A DNA stretch of 56,806 nucleotides from Acholeplasmatales bacterium. GTDB taxonomy: Bacteria > Bacillota_I > Bacilli_A > Acholeplasmatales > Anaeroplasmataceae. Below the pieces are notes generated by a model, which made no database searches, had not been told where the DNA came from, and saw only the letters and a program-made list of their open reading frames with translations. The stretch's first letter is position 1. Each line of letters starts with the position of its first letter. Where the stretch lies: NCBI GenBank assembly GCA_024698125.1, contig JAILRQ010000076.1, forward strand, positions 1 through 56,806. Reading direction: 5' to 3'. This document shows positions 30,886 to 38,880 of the stretch, piece by piece. Position numbers and translations under genes: made by a program.

Positions 30886-31161
30886 TTACTTTGATAATAA
30901 CATGAAGGCAATGATTAATCCGTAAAGTCCAGTAGTCTCGGCGATGGCACATCCGATGATCATAGTAACTGTGATCTTTCCTGAAGCCTCTGGTTGTCTT
31001 CCTACAGCCTCTACTGCCTTAGCAGCTGCCATACCTTCTCCAATACCTGAACCAAATCCTGTTAATACAGCTAGTCCAGCTCCTAAATATGCAAGTCCTG
31101 AAGCAATGCTTCCCTCTACTGCAAAAATTGTTGTAAGTAATGATAAAATTGTTTGAATCAT
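30886..31161 (-). CDS. atpE: F1Fo ATP synthase c subunit with two-carboxylate (Na+-type) ion site
   Basis: This 91-residue double-helix hairpin forms the rotor ring in the membrane. Helix 1 carries [13 protein letters not shown] (38-50), the polar loop is RQPE (55-58) and helix 2 carries [11 protein letters not shown] (72-82). The canonical ion carboxylate is E75. E42 occupies the place usually held by Gln in Na+ rings or Ala in H+ rings, 33 residues before E75. T76, T77 and Y80 match the Na+-binding residues. This combination is the two-carboxylate motif described for the Na+-driven Fusobacterium nucleatum c-ring, where E32 and E65 are also 33 apart. Na+ coupling is therefore predicted, not shown. 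Confidence 0.96.
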   Translation of the reverse strand: MIQTILSLLTTIFAVEGSIASGLAYLGAGLAVLTGFGSGIGEGMAAAKAVEAVGRQPEASGKITVTMIIGCAIAETTGLYGLIIAFMLLSK

Positions 31162-31177
31162 AATTTAAATTTCTCCT

Positions 31178-31876
31178 TTAAGCATAAATTTTTTCTTTGT
31201 CATCGACTTTTTGCGATATGTTAATAATTGTAAGTATTACGAATACGAAGCATTGAATCAATCCGAATGCAATATCGAATATTCCATTAAATATTGGCAG
31301 TATTGGTATAGCCCACCATACAAGTAGACCCTTTATCATAATACCAAGTACCGCACCGGATACGATGTTACCTAGTAAACGTAAGCTTAATGAAATTGGT
31401 AATGTTAACTCTGACACGATATTGATTGGTATCATAATGAATGCCATTGGCTTTACTGGTCCAACGAATCCACTTAAATAACCGACAATACCTTGAGAGA
31501 CAATACCTGTGATTTGAACCAAGAAGAATGTTATCAAGGCCAAACCGAAGTTTAATACTATATAAGATGTTGGATTATCCATAGCAAATATTCCACAAGT
31601 ATTAGCTACAAACAAGTAAATTGCTAGTGCTAAGAAATATGGCGCATAAGACTTCCACCTTTTACCTATATTTGATTTAGCAAACGAGTTTATTAAATCA
31701 ACTATAAATATTAGCGGTACTAGCCATAAAGGTGTCTTCTTTGTTGGGTCAACCTTTTTAATAAAATGTCCTATGATGATACATACAATCGATAATACAA
31801 TTGTAATACCAATTAGAGATTTTACCTGGCCAGATAGGTCATTACGCAAATAATCCATTACTGATGATAATATCAC
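31178..31876 (-). CDS. atpB: F1Fo ATP synthase a subunit
   Basis: This 232-residue stator membrane subunit forms the ion half-channels. Five to six hydrophobic segments are visible. The essential arginine is R166 in ISLSLRLLGNIVSG. The start is a GTG at 31876 that overlaps the atpI stop (GTGA), with AAGGTGA just upstream, giving translational coupling. An ATG six codons further has no ribosome binding site. Residues around the channel were not enough to confirm Na+ versus H+ specificity. Confidence 0.94.
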   Translation of the reverse strand: MILSSVMDYLRNDLSGQVKSLIGITIVLSIVCIIIGHFIKKVDPTKKTPLWLVPLIFIVDLINSFAKSNIGKRWKSYAPYFLALAIYLFVANTCGIFAMDNPTSYIVLNFGLALITFFLVQITGIVSQGIVGYLSGFVGPVKPMAFIMIPINIVSELTLPISLSLRLLGNIVSGAVLGIMIKGLLVWWAIPILPIFNGIFDIAFGLIQCFVFVILTIINISQKVDDKEKIYA

Positions 31877-32316
31877 GCGCTCACCTTCCCTTGCTCTTTA
31901 TCTTTATTAAGATTTATAACTAGGCTTACTATAATAAACACCGTTTTAACTATTACATAGCCAATAAGTGCAGGTATTACATTAAACCTTGGAGTTTCAG
32001 CCGTTGTTTGATCATATACAATGTATGCGAATATTAATCCAGCAATTAATAATCTTGTTGCATATGAAAGTATTGAACGCCTAACGGGTGCTCCATCCGC
32101 TCTATTTACCTCACGTACAAATCCATGTCCCCATGAGACCATAAGGCCTAGGTTAAGTAGTGCTGTAATCAATCCAAGCACAAAGGATACTGTCCATACC
32201 TTATGTATGCTATCCTTTAATGCAAACCAGAATATCAAACCAATTATAAGACCTAAGGCCCAGCAAATTGGTACTGTAATAATGGCAATAATATTTAAGC
32301 TATTTTCCTTCTTCAT
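31873..32316 (-). CDS. atpI: ATP synthase AtpI-like assembly/cation protein
   Basis: This 147-residue membrane protein has four hydrophobic segments (about 8-30, 40-62, 84-103 and 115-138). Its position immediately before atpB and its size match AtpI, which helps assemble the c-ring and, in alkaliphilic Bacillus, forms a Mg2+/Ca2+ pathway with AtpZ. A longer frame reaching back to 32382 overlaps atpZ deeply; the ATG at 32316 with GGTGAT just upstream is better supported and gives a 17-nt overlap. Its TGA stop overlaps the atpB start. Confidence 0.75.
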   Translation of the reverse strand: MKKENSLNIIAIITVPICWALGLIIGLIFWFALKDSIHKVWTVSFVLGLITALLNLGLMVSWGHGFVREVNRADGAPVRRSILSYATRLLIAGLIFAYIVYDQTTAETPRFNVIPALIGYVIVKTVFIIVSLVINLNKDKEQGKVSA

Positions 32317-32608
32317 TCTTATCACCATCACTATTCTTTGTTTTTGGTAGGTCATCGAAGTAGTGGTTCTTATAAACCACAAATATAAAATTGATAAGTC
32401 CTATAAGACCACCTACTACTGCTAATACACCAGGTAGTGCGCTCTTCTTATCAATCTTCCAGCCTATAAAGAATCCAAGACCACCAAGAATTATTATTGT
32501 GAATAATCCTTGAGAAAATATTGTATAAGCCTTAAGCATACCTCCAGTATCCTTATGAGCGTTATTTTCCTCTGGATTTTCTAAATCCTTCTTCTCTTCC
32601 TCATCCAT
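32300..32608 (-). CDS. atpZ: AtpZ/AtpI-family small membrane protein
   Basis: This 102-residue protein has a very acidic N-terminal tail (MDEEEKKDLENPEEN), then two membrane helices (about 26-48 and 55-80) with FFIGWKIDK between them, and a charged C-terminus. The two-helix hairpin with a G-W-x-x-D motif is typical of the AtpZ (AtpI/Ca2+-Mg2+ transporter-associated) family. It is the first of the atp genes proper, 83 nt after rpiB, with ribosome binding site AAGG. It overlaps atpI. Confidence 0.82.
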   Translation of the reverse strand: MDEEEKKDLENPEENNAHKDTGGMLKAYTIFSQGLFTIIILGGLGFFIGWKIDKKSALPGVLAVVGGLIGLINFIFVVYKNHYFDDLPKTKNSDGDKNEEGK

Positions 32609-32691
32609 AAGCCTTACCTACAAGTAAATGAGATATAGGAAATCTCAATAGTATTAATCATGCGAAGCTTAGTTCGTCTCAATAATACCAC

Positions 32692-33123
32692 CTACTCTTC
32701 TATCATATTTATTCTTCTTATATGTCTTTCTGCATTTGAGAACTCAGTATTTAACCAGACAGTAACAATACGCTCTGCAAGATCAAATGAAACATTCTTT
32801 TGTCCCATAGCCATACAGTTAGTATTATTGTGCTCACGAGTAAGTCTTGCGCTATTCTCATCAGTAAGTAGTGCACATCTAACACCCTTTACCTTATTAG
32901 CTACAATACTCATTCCAATACCTGTAGAGCATATAACAATTCCTCTATCACACTTTCCACAAGCTACAGCCTCTGCAGCCTTCTTTCCATAAACTGGATA
33001 ATCACAAGAATCTAGTGTGTAAGTACCAAAATCCTCTACCTCGTGTCCCATTTTCTTAACGAACTCAATAATATGGTTCTTAAGCTCTAGTCCACCATGA
33101 TCACATGCAAATGCAATTTTCAT
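32692..33123 (-). CDS. rpiB: Ribose-5-phosphate isomerase B
   Basis: This 143-residue enzyme interconverts ribose-5-phosphate and ribulose-5-phosphate (pentose phosphate pathway). The RpiB/LacAB fold is clear: FACDHGG at 5-11, 'GIVICSTGIGMSIVANK' near 61-77 with the catalytic Cys, and DENSARLTREHNNTN near 90-105. It is the first gene transcribed from a strong promoter (33156-33184). No terminator separates it from atpZ, so it is probably cotranscribed with the ATP synthase genes. Confidence 0.96.
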   Translation of the reverse strand: MKIAFACDHGGLELKNHIIEFVKKMGHEVEDFGTYTLDSCDYPVYGKKAAEAVACGKCDRGIVICSTGIGMSIVANKVKGVRCALLTDENSARLTREHNNTNCMAMGQKNVSFDLAERIVTVWLNTEFSNAERHIRRINMIEE

Positions 33124-33155
33124 ATAAAAACACCTCTTTAATTAATATATTATTA

Positions 33156-33184
33156 ATTATATTATTTTTGTGCCATTTTTTCAA
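33156..33184 (-). promoter_or_regulatory. Promoter of the rpiB-atp operon
   Basis: On the minus strand there is TTGAAA (33179-33184), 17 nt, then TATAAT (33156-33161). The leader is about 25 nt with AGAGGTG as ribosome binding site. Confidence 0.8.
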
Positions 33185-33242
33185 CAACCTTTCGGGCTAA
33201 TATAAGCCCTAAATATAATAAAACGTTAACACAAAACATATA

Positions 33243-33347
33243 AAAAAGGGACATACCATCATTTTTAGTATGCCCCGTTGCTTAATACTGTATAATTAAA
33301 TATATTAATGTGGTGAAACGCGCATAATCAGAGTAGAAAACAGCGCA
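33243..33347 (-). ncRNA. Possible small RNA or leader with terminator (unrecognised)
   Basis: In the 347-nt gap between rpiB and the polygalacturonase, a minus-strand TATAAT at 33353-33358 (no clear -35) is followed by about 105 nt that end in a strong terminator (33248-33276). The segment contains a TGCGC ... GCGCG pairing near its 5' end and a six-codon ATG frame. It matches no riboswitch or RNA family I recognise. The rest of the gap holds a GGGCT/AGCCC hairpin (about 33195-33210), the rpiB promoter, an 8-bp dyad and the polygalacturonase terminator. Confidence 0.4.
33248..33276 (-). terminator. Intrinsic terminator of the possible small RNA
   Basis: A 9-bp stem (GGGGCATAC / GTATGTCCC, one G-U pair) with an 11-nt loop is followed by six Ts on the minus strand. 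Confidence 0.8.
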
Positions 33348-33413
33348 TTTTTATTATACAACTTTTTTACATTTTTTCGCCATAAATTTAAAATTAATTC
33401 ATTTAATTAATTA

Positions 33414-33434
33414 TTTTGAAACATTATTTCAAAA
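33414..33434. repeat. 8-bp inverted repeat
   Basis: TTTTGAAA-CATTA-TTTCAAAA is a perfect dyad just downstream of the polygalacturonase terminator. It could be an operator or a fail-safe hairpin. Confidence 0.4.
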
Positions 33435-33444
33435 TAAAATAAAA

Positions 33445-33463
33445 GGAGCAAATAATATGCCCC
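33445..33463 (-). terminator. Terminator of the importer/polygalacturonase operon
   Basis: The stem GGGGCA / TGCTCC (one G-U pair) has a 7-nt loop and is followed by TTTTATTTTATTTT on the minus strand, just after the polygalacturonase stop. Confidence 0.75.
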
Positions 33464-33470
33464 TAATAAA

Positions 33471-35021
33471 TTATCTCTTTAAAGACTTAACCTCGTTACA
33501 TTCAACGTCCTTATCCTTAAGTCCGATGAACTCAACATTCTCCATCTTTACCTTATTAACATAGTTGAATAATAGTCCCTTACCCTTCATTGGATCAAGT
33601 CCTGTCATCATTGCAGGAACTCCCTCCTTAGGGTTATCAGAGTATTGAAACTTAACATTAACGATATCAATCTCTTCAATTGGCATCTCAGGGATTCCAT
33701 AGAAGGCTCCTGCAGCTACATTTACATTAGTACAGTTGATATCCTTAAATACAAACTTTCCAAGATATGGAGTTCTATCATCAACAGGAAGCTTCTCCTT
33801 GCTCCAAACATATTCTGTCTTTCCATCTGGATCACAGAAATAGAACATATTGATTACAAGTGGTGTTAATACATCATCCATCTCAATATTCTCGAATGTT
33901 ACACCATCAATAATAGCGTCCTTACCTCTTCCACGACGAGTCTTAATTCTAAGTCCTCTATCAGTTTGGTTGAATAAGCATTGAGAAACCTTCATATTCT
34001 TTATTCCACCACTCATCTCTGATCCAAGAACTACTGAACCATGTCCAAAGTTCATTGAGCAGTTTCTAACATTTAGGTTCTCACAAGGCTTCTTGTAAGT
34101 CTTACCCATATAAATCTTTCCAGACTTAACGGCAATACAGTCATCTCCTACAGAGAAATGTACTCCAAGGATATCTACATTCTTACATGACTCAGGGTCA
34201 CATCCGTCTGTATTAGGTGAATCCTTTGGATTTTCAATCTCAAGGTCAATAAACTTTAAATCATCTGAGAAATAAGGGTGTAGATTCCATGATGGAGTAT
34301 TACATACCTTAACTCCTTGTAATACTATATTATTACAATGATTTAAGAATACTCCTCTTGGTCTCCAAGAACCTCTCTTAGTTCTTACATCAACCCACCA
34401 GTCACTATTTTGAGCATTACCATCAATAGTACCTTCTCCAATGATATTAACATTAGATACATTAATACCAGTAATAATTGATGCGTAGCAATCAAGAGGG
34501 TTACCCTCCCAAGATCCTAGATTATACTCACCAGTTTCATCTGTTGTCATAATCATACCAGGAAGCTTTGGATAGTTATTTCTATTAGTATCTCCTACAA
34601 GTCTAGCTCCCTTAGCAAGCTCGATTGTAGTATTGCTTCTTAAGAATAATGGTCCTGTAAGATAATCTCCCTTAGGGAAATAAATTCTACCATTATCTGG
34701 ACAAGCATTAATTGCTGCCTGAATATATTGAGTAGAAATAGTTTTCCCATCCTTATATGCACCAAAATCTAATACATTAAGAGTCACATACTCTTCCTTA
34801 GTCTTAATAGTCTTCTTAGACTCAACCCCATTAGATACAAGGTTTAACTCATATTCAGTATTTGGGAAAAGGCCGAATACAGAAATTATATTCTTAGATC
34901 CCTTCTTATATAATTCTCCATTAACATAAAGCTCATATGGGGCCTTTGAATTATAAATATCCTTATTTTCTAGCTCAATAGATAAACTTCTTGCGCCTAA
35001 AAATATAGTATTAAAATTCAT
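33471..35021 (-). CDS. Cytoplasmic GH28 polygalacturonase
   Basis: This 516-residue glycoside hydrolase family 28 enzyme hydrolyses alpha-1,4 links between galacturonate units. The four GH28 motifs are in order: NTDG near 267, GDDC near 290, GHGS near 322 and RIKT near 357, supplying the catalytic aspartates, histidine and substrate-binding arginine. An N-terminal domain of about 80 residues resembles a fibronectin-III-like fold and precedes the beta-helix starting at LDFGAYKDG. This layout is common in exo-acting bacterial polygalacturonases. No signal peptide is present, so it should act on imported oligogalacturonides. It is the last gene of the importer operon, 3 nt after its neighbour, with ribosome binding site GGAGG. 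Confidence 0.93.
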   Translation of the reverse strand: MNFNTIFLGARSLSIELENKDIYNSKAPYELYVNGELYKKGSKNIISVFGLFPNTEYELNLVSNGVESKKTIKTKEEYVTLNVLDFGAYKDGKTISTQYIQAAINACPDNGRIYFPKGDYLTGPLFLRSNTTIELAKGARLVGDTNRNNYPKLPGMIMTTDETGEYNLGSWEGNPLDCYASIITGINVSNVNIIGEGTIDGNAQNSDWWVDVRTKRGSWRPRGVFLNHCNNIVLQGVKVCNTPSWNLHPYFSDDLKFIDLEIENPKDSPNTDGCDPESCKNVDILGVHFSVGDDCIAVKSGKIYMGKTYKKPCENLNVRNCSMNFGHGSVVLGSEMSGGIKNMKVSQCLFNQTDRGLRIKTRRGRGKDAIIDGVTFENIEMDDVLTPLVINMFYFCDPDGKTEYVWSKEKLPVDDRTPYLGKFVFKDINCTNVNVAAGAFYGIPEMPIEEIDIVNVKFQYSDNPKEGVPAMMTGLDPMKGKGLLFNYVNKVKMENVEFIGLKDKDVECNEVKSLKR

Positions 35022-35024
35022 AAA

Positions 35025-35702
35025 TTAATCCTCCTTATTAAGGTCATCCTTAATTTCTTCTGCCTCTGTAGCAGTATCATTTGTAAAATTGTCTACCTCA
35101 TTAACAGGTGACTCATCAGCACCTAAAAGCTTTACATCATCCTCATCAAGTAGGGATTGCTGAAGCTTTAGATTCTTCTTATATTGGATATGCTTATATA
35201 AAGCAATTATTCCATTTTTAATAGCAATACAGATTACATCAATTGCTAGGTAAACTGCAGCGACACCGAAAGGCTCTGCTCCATTTGTACCTAGATCCCA
35301 TAAATTTTCGTAAGTAAATACATTTACAACAAATATCATCATAACAAGTGTTGCAAGCATTCCGTATACGAAATGTAGTAGGAACGAAAGTGTTCCATGT
35401 AGATTTATTAAATTATATCTATAGGTATCATCCGTACTAGTTCTCATTAATCTTATGATATGCTTTTCAACATATTCCTTAAATAAAACATATCCAAATC
35501 CAACGATAACATATATTTTTAATGTTCCAGTATAAATATCATCTGTAGATTTATACCATAGGAAATAAGACCCCATACCAAAAAAATAAAAGGTGGCACC
35601 AGCCACCCAATATTTTAGTAGAAGAATCTTTAACCAAGATGGGATTTTACCTAGCTTGTCTTGCTTATAAGCATCATTTTGATTTTCTACTTTTTTACTC
35701 AT
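35025..35702 (-). CDS. Unrecognised membrane protein in the importer operon
   Basis: This 225-residue protein has a charged N-terminus, four hydrophobic segments (about 22-50, 62-82, 104-130 and 145-168) and an acidic Asp/Glu/Asn-rich C-terminal tail of about 45 residues. I do not recognise the family. It lies between a second unknown membrane protein (4 nt upstream) and the polygalacturonase (3 nt downstream), so it should be made together with the oligosaccharide importer. Tight spacing suggests a role in uptake or in assembly of the transporter. Confidence 0.6.
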   Translation of the reverse strand: MSKKVENQNDAYKQDKLGKIPSWLKILLLKYWVAGATFYFFGMGSYFLWYKSTDDIYTGTLKIYVIVGFGYVLFKEYVEKHIIRLMRTSTDDTYRYNLINLHGTLSFLLHFVYGMLATLVMMIFVVNVFTYENLWDLGTNGAEPFGVAAVYLAIDVICIAIKNGIIALYKHIQYKKNLKLQQSLLDEDDVKLLGADESPVNEVDNFTNDTATEAEEIKDDLNKED

Positions 35703-35706
35703 AATC

Positions 35707-36345
35707 CTAGAACTTGTCCTTCTTATAATTCTTATCTCTCCAAATGAATGCTAATACACATCCAACAACTGAAAGAACCATAGAAGATCCAACAGTAATG
35801 AATGACTTTACATTAGTTGAAGAAATAGACATATTTTGCTCGTTTGTAGTATCAATTACATCAACGATATATAATACTCCAGTTACAACAATTAATAGAG
35901 TAAGAGCAGATGCAATGATTACTGTACTTAAGTTCTTATTTTTAATTAATTGTGCAGACTCAAATATATTAATATATCCAGCTAAAACTAGAATGAACAT
36001 ACATACTGGGGCATAAGTAACTCCAAGAGAATATACAGAGTCAATCTCATAGTCTAGTAAGAATCCAATGAAAACTCCTGGAACAGCAATAAGATATCCA
36101 GCAATCTTCATCTTATTACGCTTGAAAGAGTCAATAAAATCAATGAACCAAATTGCAAAGAATGTATAGAATGATACCCATGCCTTCTTAAAACCTGGCT
36201 CCATCTCTGATAAGCGTGCAGCTACGCGATCAGCATATCTTTGTGAAGGCTCATCATTAGTAAGCTCCTCAGCAAGTGCATCTGCTTTATCAACCTCAGC
36301 GTTTGTATTTTCTACATTTTCATTTAAATTTTCGTTATCTAGCAT
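35707..36345 (-). CDS. Unrecognised membrane protein in the importer operon
   Basis: This 212-residue protein has a very acidic N-terminal 45 residues (Asp/Glu/Asn-rich) with no membrane segment. Five hydrophobic segments follow from about 58 to 205 (for example FYTFFAIWFIDFI and VGSSMVLSVVGCVLAFIW). The C-terminus is basic. No family is recognised. It follows the MsmX-type ATPase by 11 nt. The acidic cytoplasmic tail could contact the ATPase, but this is speculation. Confidence 0.6.
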   Translation of the reverse strand: MLDNENLNENVENTNAEVDKADALAEELTNDEPSQRYADRVAARLSEMEPGFKKAWVSFYTFFAIWFIDFIDSFKRNKMKIAGYLIAVPGVFIGFLLDYEIDSVYSLGVTYAPVCMFILVLAGYINIFESAQLIKNKNLSTVIIASALTLLIVVTGVLYIVDVIDTTNEQNMSISSTNVKSFITVGSSMVLSVVGCVLAFIWRDKNYKKDKF

Positions 36346-36356
36346 AATTAAACCTC

Positions 36357-37523
36357 CTAGTCCTCATCGTCTTCGTCATGCTTTGCTAATGCAGCAAGAC
36401 GAGCAGCTTCTGCTTCTTCATCAACGATACGATTAGTAGTATCCTTGTCATAGAAATGTGCATGAGACATATCGAATGAAACATCAACCTTACCCTCATG
36501 GCTTCCATCTCTATCATCAATCTTAGCGATAACATCAGTTGTTCCAATTGTACCATAAACTAGATTATATGCACCTAATTGCTCAGTGTACTCAGCATCC
36601 ATATTTAATACGTTACCAAATAGCTTCTTAGACTCATTGTCTACATATAGGTACTCTGGTCTAATACCAATTACAACTTCCTTACCAACATAATCAAGCT
36701 TCTTTAATAACTCAAACTTCTCATCAGAAATCTTAAGCTTATTATTAGAATCAACAAGCTTTGCATAACCATCAGCTTGAACAACAACATTAATTAGGTT
36801 CATTGGAGGAGTTCCAATGAATGTTGCTACGAATAGGTTTGATGGATTATCAAACATTTCCTTAGGTGTAGCAATTTGTTGTACGCGTCCAGCACTCATA
36901 ACGACGATTCTTGAAGCAAGTGTTAGGGCTTCAATTTGGTCATGAGTTACATAGATGAATGTAGTACCAAGCTTATGGTGAAGTAATGATAACTCCTTAC
37001 GCATAGATCCACGAAGCTTAGCATCTAGATTTGATAAAGGCTCATCTAATAGATAGCAAATTGGACGACGAACAATTGAACGACCTACGGCAACTCTTTG
37101 TCTTTGTCCTCCTGATAATTGCTTTGGTAATCTATTTAGATAAGGAACTAATCCTAAAATTTCAGCAGCTTCCATAACTCTTACATGAATTTCATCTGTA
37201 TCATAGTTACGAATCATTAAGCTGAATGCTAAATTTTGATAAACTGTCATATTACCATAAAGAGCGTAGTTTTGGAAAACCATTGCGATATCTCTATCAC
37301 GTGGTGCTTCATCATTACATCTCTTTCCATTGATAATAAGATCTCCACTTGAAATGTCCTCAAGACCGGCAATCATACGAAGTGTAGTTGACTTTCCACA
37401 TCCTGATGGACCACATAATACAATAAATTCTCCATGTTCAATTTCGATATTAAAATCAAATACAGCTTGAACACCATTAGGATAAATCTTATTGACATTA
37501 TTTAATATAACTTCTGCAGCCAT
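36357..37523 (-). CDS. msmX: MsmX/UgpC-type sugar ABC transporter ATPase
   Basis: This 388-residue ATPase of the CUT1 (carbohydrate) family powers import of oligosaccharides. Walker A is GPSGCGKS near 38-45, the signature is LSGGQRQRVAVGR near 135, Walker B is CYLLDEP near 158 and the switch histidine is in YVTHDQ near 192. A C-terminal regulatory domain (about 240-370, TOBE/OB-like, with GIRPEYL) follows. In Bacilli MsmX-type ATPases often serve several importers. Here it lies inside the operon, after membrane proteins and before the polygalacturonase. Confidence 0.95.
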   Translation of the reverse strand: MAAEVILNNVNKIYPNGVQAVFDFNIEIEHGEFIVLCGPSGCGKSTTLRMIAGLEDISSGDLIINGKRCNDEAPRDRDIAMVFQNYALYGNMTVYQNLAFSLMIRNYDTDEIHVRVMEAAEILGLVPYLNRLPKQLSGGQRQRVAVGRSIVRRPICYLLDEPLSNLDAKLRGSMRKELSLLHHKLGTTFIYVTHDQIEALTLASRIVVMSAGRVQQIATPKEMFDNPSNLFVATFIGTPPMNLINVVVQADGYAKLVDSNNKLKISDEKFELLKKLDYVGKEVVIGIRPEYLYVDNESKKLFGNVLNMDAEYTEQLGAYNLVYGTIGTTDVIAKIDDRDGSHEGKVDVSFDMSHAHFYDKDTTNRIVDEEAEAARLAALAKHDEDDED

Positions 37524-37539
37524 TATAAAAACCTCCTAC

Positions 37540-38106
37540 TTAAAACTCAACGTTAATTGATTTTAAATATCTTTGTAACTTTAATGTTTTAACTAATCCA
37601 AAATATCCAGCTAATAGGAATAAAGTAGATGATGTAATTAATAATACCATCATTAAAATTCCTCTAAATATTCCGTTACGAGGAAGATATCCTCTTAATC
37701 TATCAGTTGTATTGAACATAATCTTAGAGAAGTTTTCAGAAAGAATAGTTTCATCTCCTGAGCTCTTGTAATCATTCCAATACTTAATCATTCTTACTGG
37801 ATACCAGAAAATTCTAGCAACATTAACACCAGCGAAAACGAATAGGAAAATTGATGCACCGAACTTATACTTCTTTACATTCTCAGTAGCAGCGAATCCT
37901 AAAAGTAAGATAACAATATTAAGAAGGATCTTAACGATAGTTAGCCATGAAGCCTTCATAGTATTTAATCCTACGAATCCAGCGAATATACTAATTACAC
38001 AAGCCATTAATCCTAAATAGTATGCTAGCTTGTTAGTTTGATATCTAAGCTTCTCGTTTCTAACAGCCTCGATATCTATGATCTCGATTGTTTTAACCTT
38101 TGCCAT
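37540..38106 (-). CDS. Unrecognised membrane protein in the importer operon
   Basis: This 188-residue protein has hydrophobic segments at about 28-48, 55-75, 82-102 and 148-172 and a basic N-terminus. No family is recognised. The start codon follows the stop of the upstream gene by 1 nt and the MsmX gene begins 16 nt downstream. It is one of four small membrane proteins that surround the ATPase gene. Confidence 0.6.
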   Translation of the reverse strand: MAKVKTIEIIDIEAVRNEKLRYQTNKLAYYLGLMACVISIFAGFVGLNTMKASWLTIVKILLNIVILLLGFAATENVKKYKFGASIFLFVFAGVNVARIFWYPVRMIKYWNDYKSSGDETILSENFSKIMFNTTDRLRGYLPRNGIFRGILMMVLLITSSTLFLLAGYFGLVKTLKLQRYLKSINVEF

Positions 38107-38107
38107 A

Positions 38108-38782
38108 TTATTCAGTTACCTCCTCTACACTAGCGATTTCCTCATCAGCTAACTCAGCCTCAGAGTTTGTCTTTGAAGAAATATACTTTAATACTGCATA
38201 TACAATGTTTAGAACAAATACAACCAAAGCAACTAATTGAATTACAAACGCAGCCTTACAATAAACTAAAGTTAAAGGATACTCATCAGTAACATCGAAA
38301 TTCTCCTTCATGAACTCTAGTGTATGCTTGTTGTCAGCAAATAGATTCCAAACATTTATATTTAAAATTATTGTAATAACCGTAAAAATTGCCATCATAG
38401 CTGGTAAAGCAACTCCAACAATTAGGTTACTTAAATAATATTTTTTTCTATATTTATTTCCAAAAATGCACATAACTGCAAATGAAACAACTCCAACAAG
38501 ACCAGTACCTAGTAACCAGTTATCACATTTATTGAAGGCAGCAGTAAAATCTGAATATCCCTTAAGTGTAGCATCCTTAGTTGAACTAGAGAAATATAGC
38601 TCCTTCCATTCATCACTAGCAAGTGAATTAATATACTTAGTTAATAATGAATCTGATAATGTTGAAAAGAATCTAAAATTAGTAGAATAGAATAGCGCAG
38701 CAACAATAATTGCAGCTGAAGCTAAAAGAATTCCCCATAATAAACTTTTTTGTAAAATCTTATTTTCCATTAGGTTTTTCAT
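38108..38782 (-). CDS. Unrecognised membrane protein in the importer operon
   Basis: This 224-residue protein has a hydrophobic segment near 13-32, then a 50-residue soluble region (about 35-85, Ser/Lys-rich). Three further hydrophobic segments follow (88-106, 118-145 and 175-205), then an acidic C-terminal tail rich in Glu. The family is unknown. It is separated from the solute-binding protein gene by a 98-nt gap holding a stable hairpin, and from the next gene by 1 nt. Confidence 0.6.
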   Translation of the reverse strand: MKNLMENKILQKSLLWGILLASAAIIVAALFYSTNFRFFSTLSDSLLTKYINSLASDEWKELYFSSSTKDATLKGYSDFTAAFNKCDNWLLGTGLVGVVSFAVMCIFGNKYRKKYYLSNLIVGVALPAMMAIFTVITIILNINVWNLFADNKHTLEFMKENFDVTDEYPLTLVYCKAAFVIQLVALVVFVLNIVYAVLKYISSKTNSEAELADEEIASVEEVTE

Positions 38783-38815
38783 AAGATATTATCCTCCAAA
38801 CAAATAATATATCTC

Positions 38816-38838
38816 CCCAGGGGACAAATGCCCCTGGG
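38816..38838 (-). repeat. Stable intergenic hairpin after the solute-binding protein gene
   Basis: A perfect 8-bp GC-rich stem (CCCAGGGG / CCCCTGGG, 7-nt loop) lies 42 nt after the binding-protein stop. It lacks a T-run (GAGATATATT follows), so it looks like a 3'-end stabilising or partially terminating hairpin rather than a full terminator. Confidence 0.6.
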
Positions 38839-38880
38839 TAATATACTATTAAAATATTTTTTATTAATTTGAACTATAAA

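Noticed and set aside
31873-31876. Possible reassignment of TGA to Trp (Mollicutes-like code)
   Set aside because: Trp codons are TGG throughout, and the atpI TGA forms a normal GTGA stop/start overlap with atpB.
33220-33233. TGTTAACGTTTTAT as a cre site near rpiB
   Set aside because: Only 12 of 14 positions match and the location relative to the promoter is not typical.
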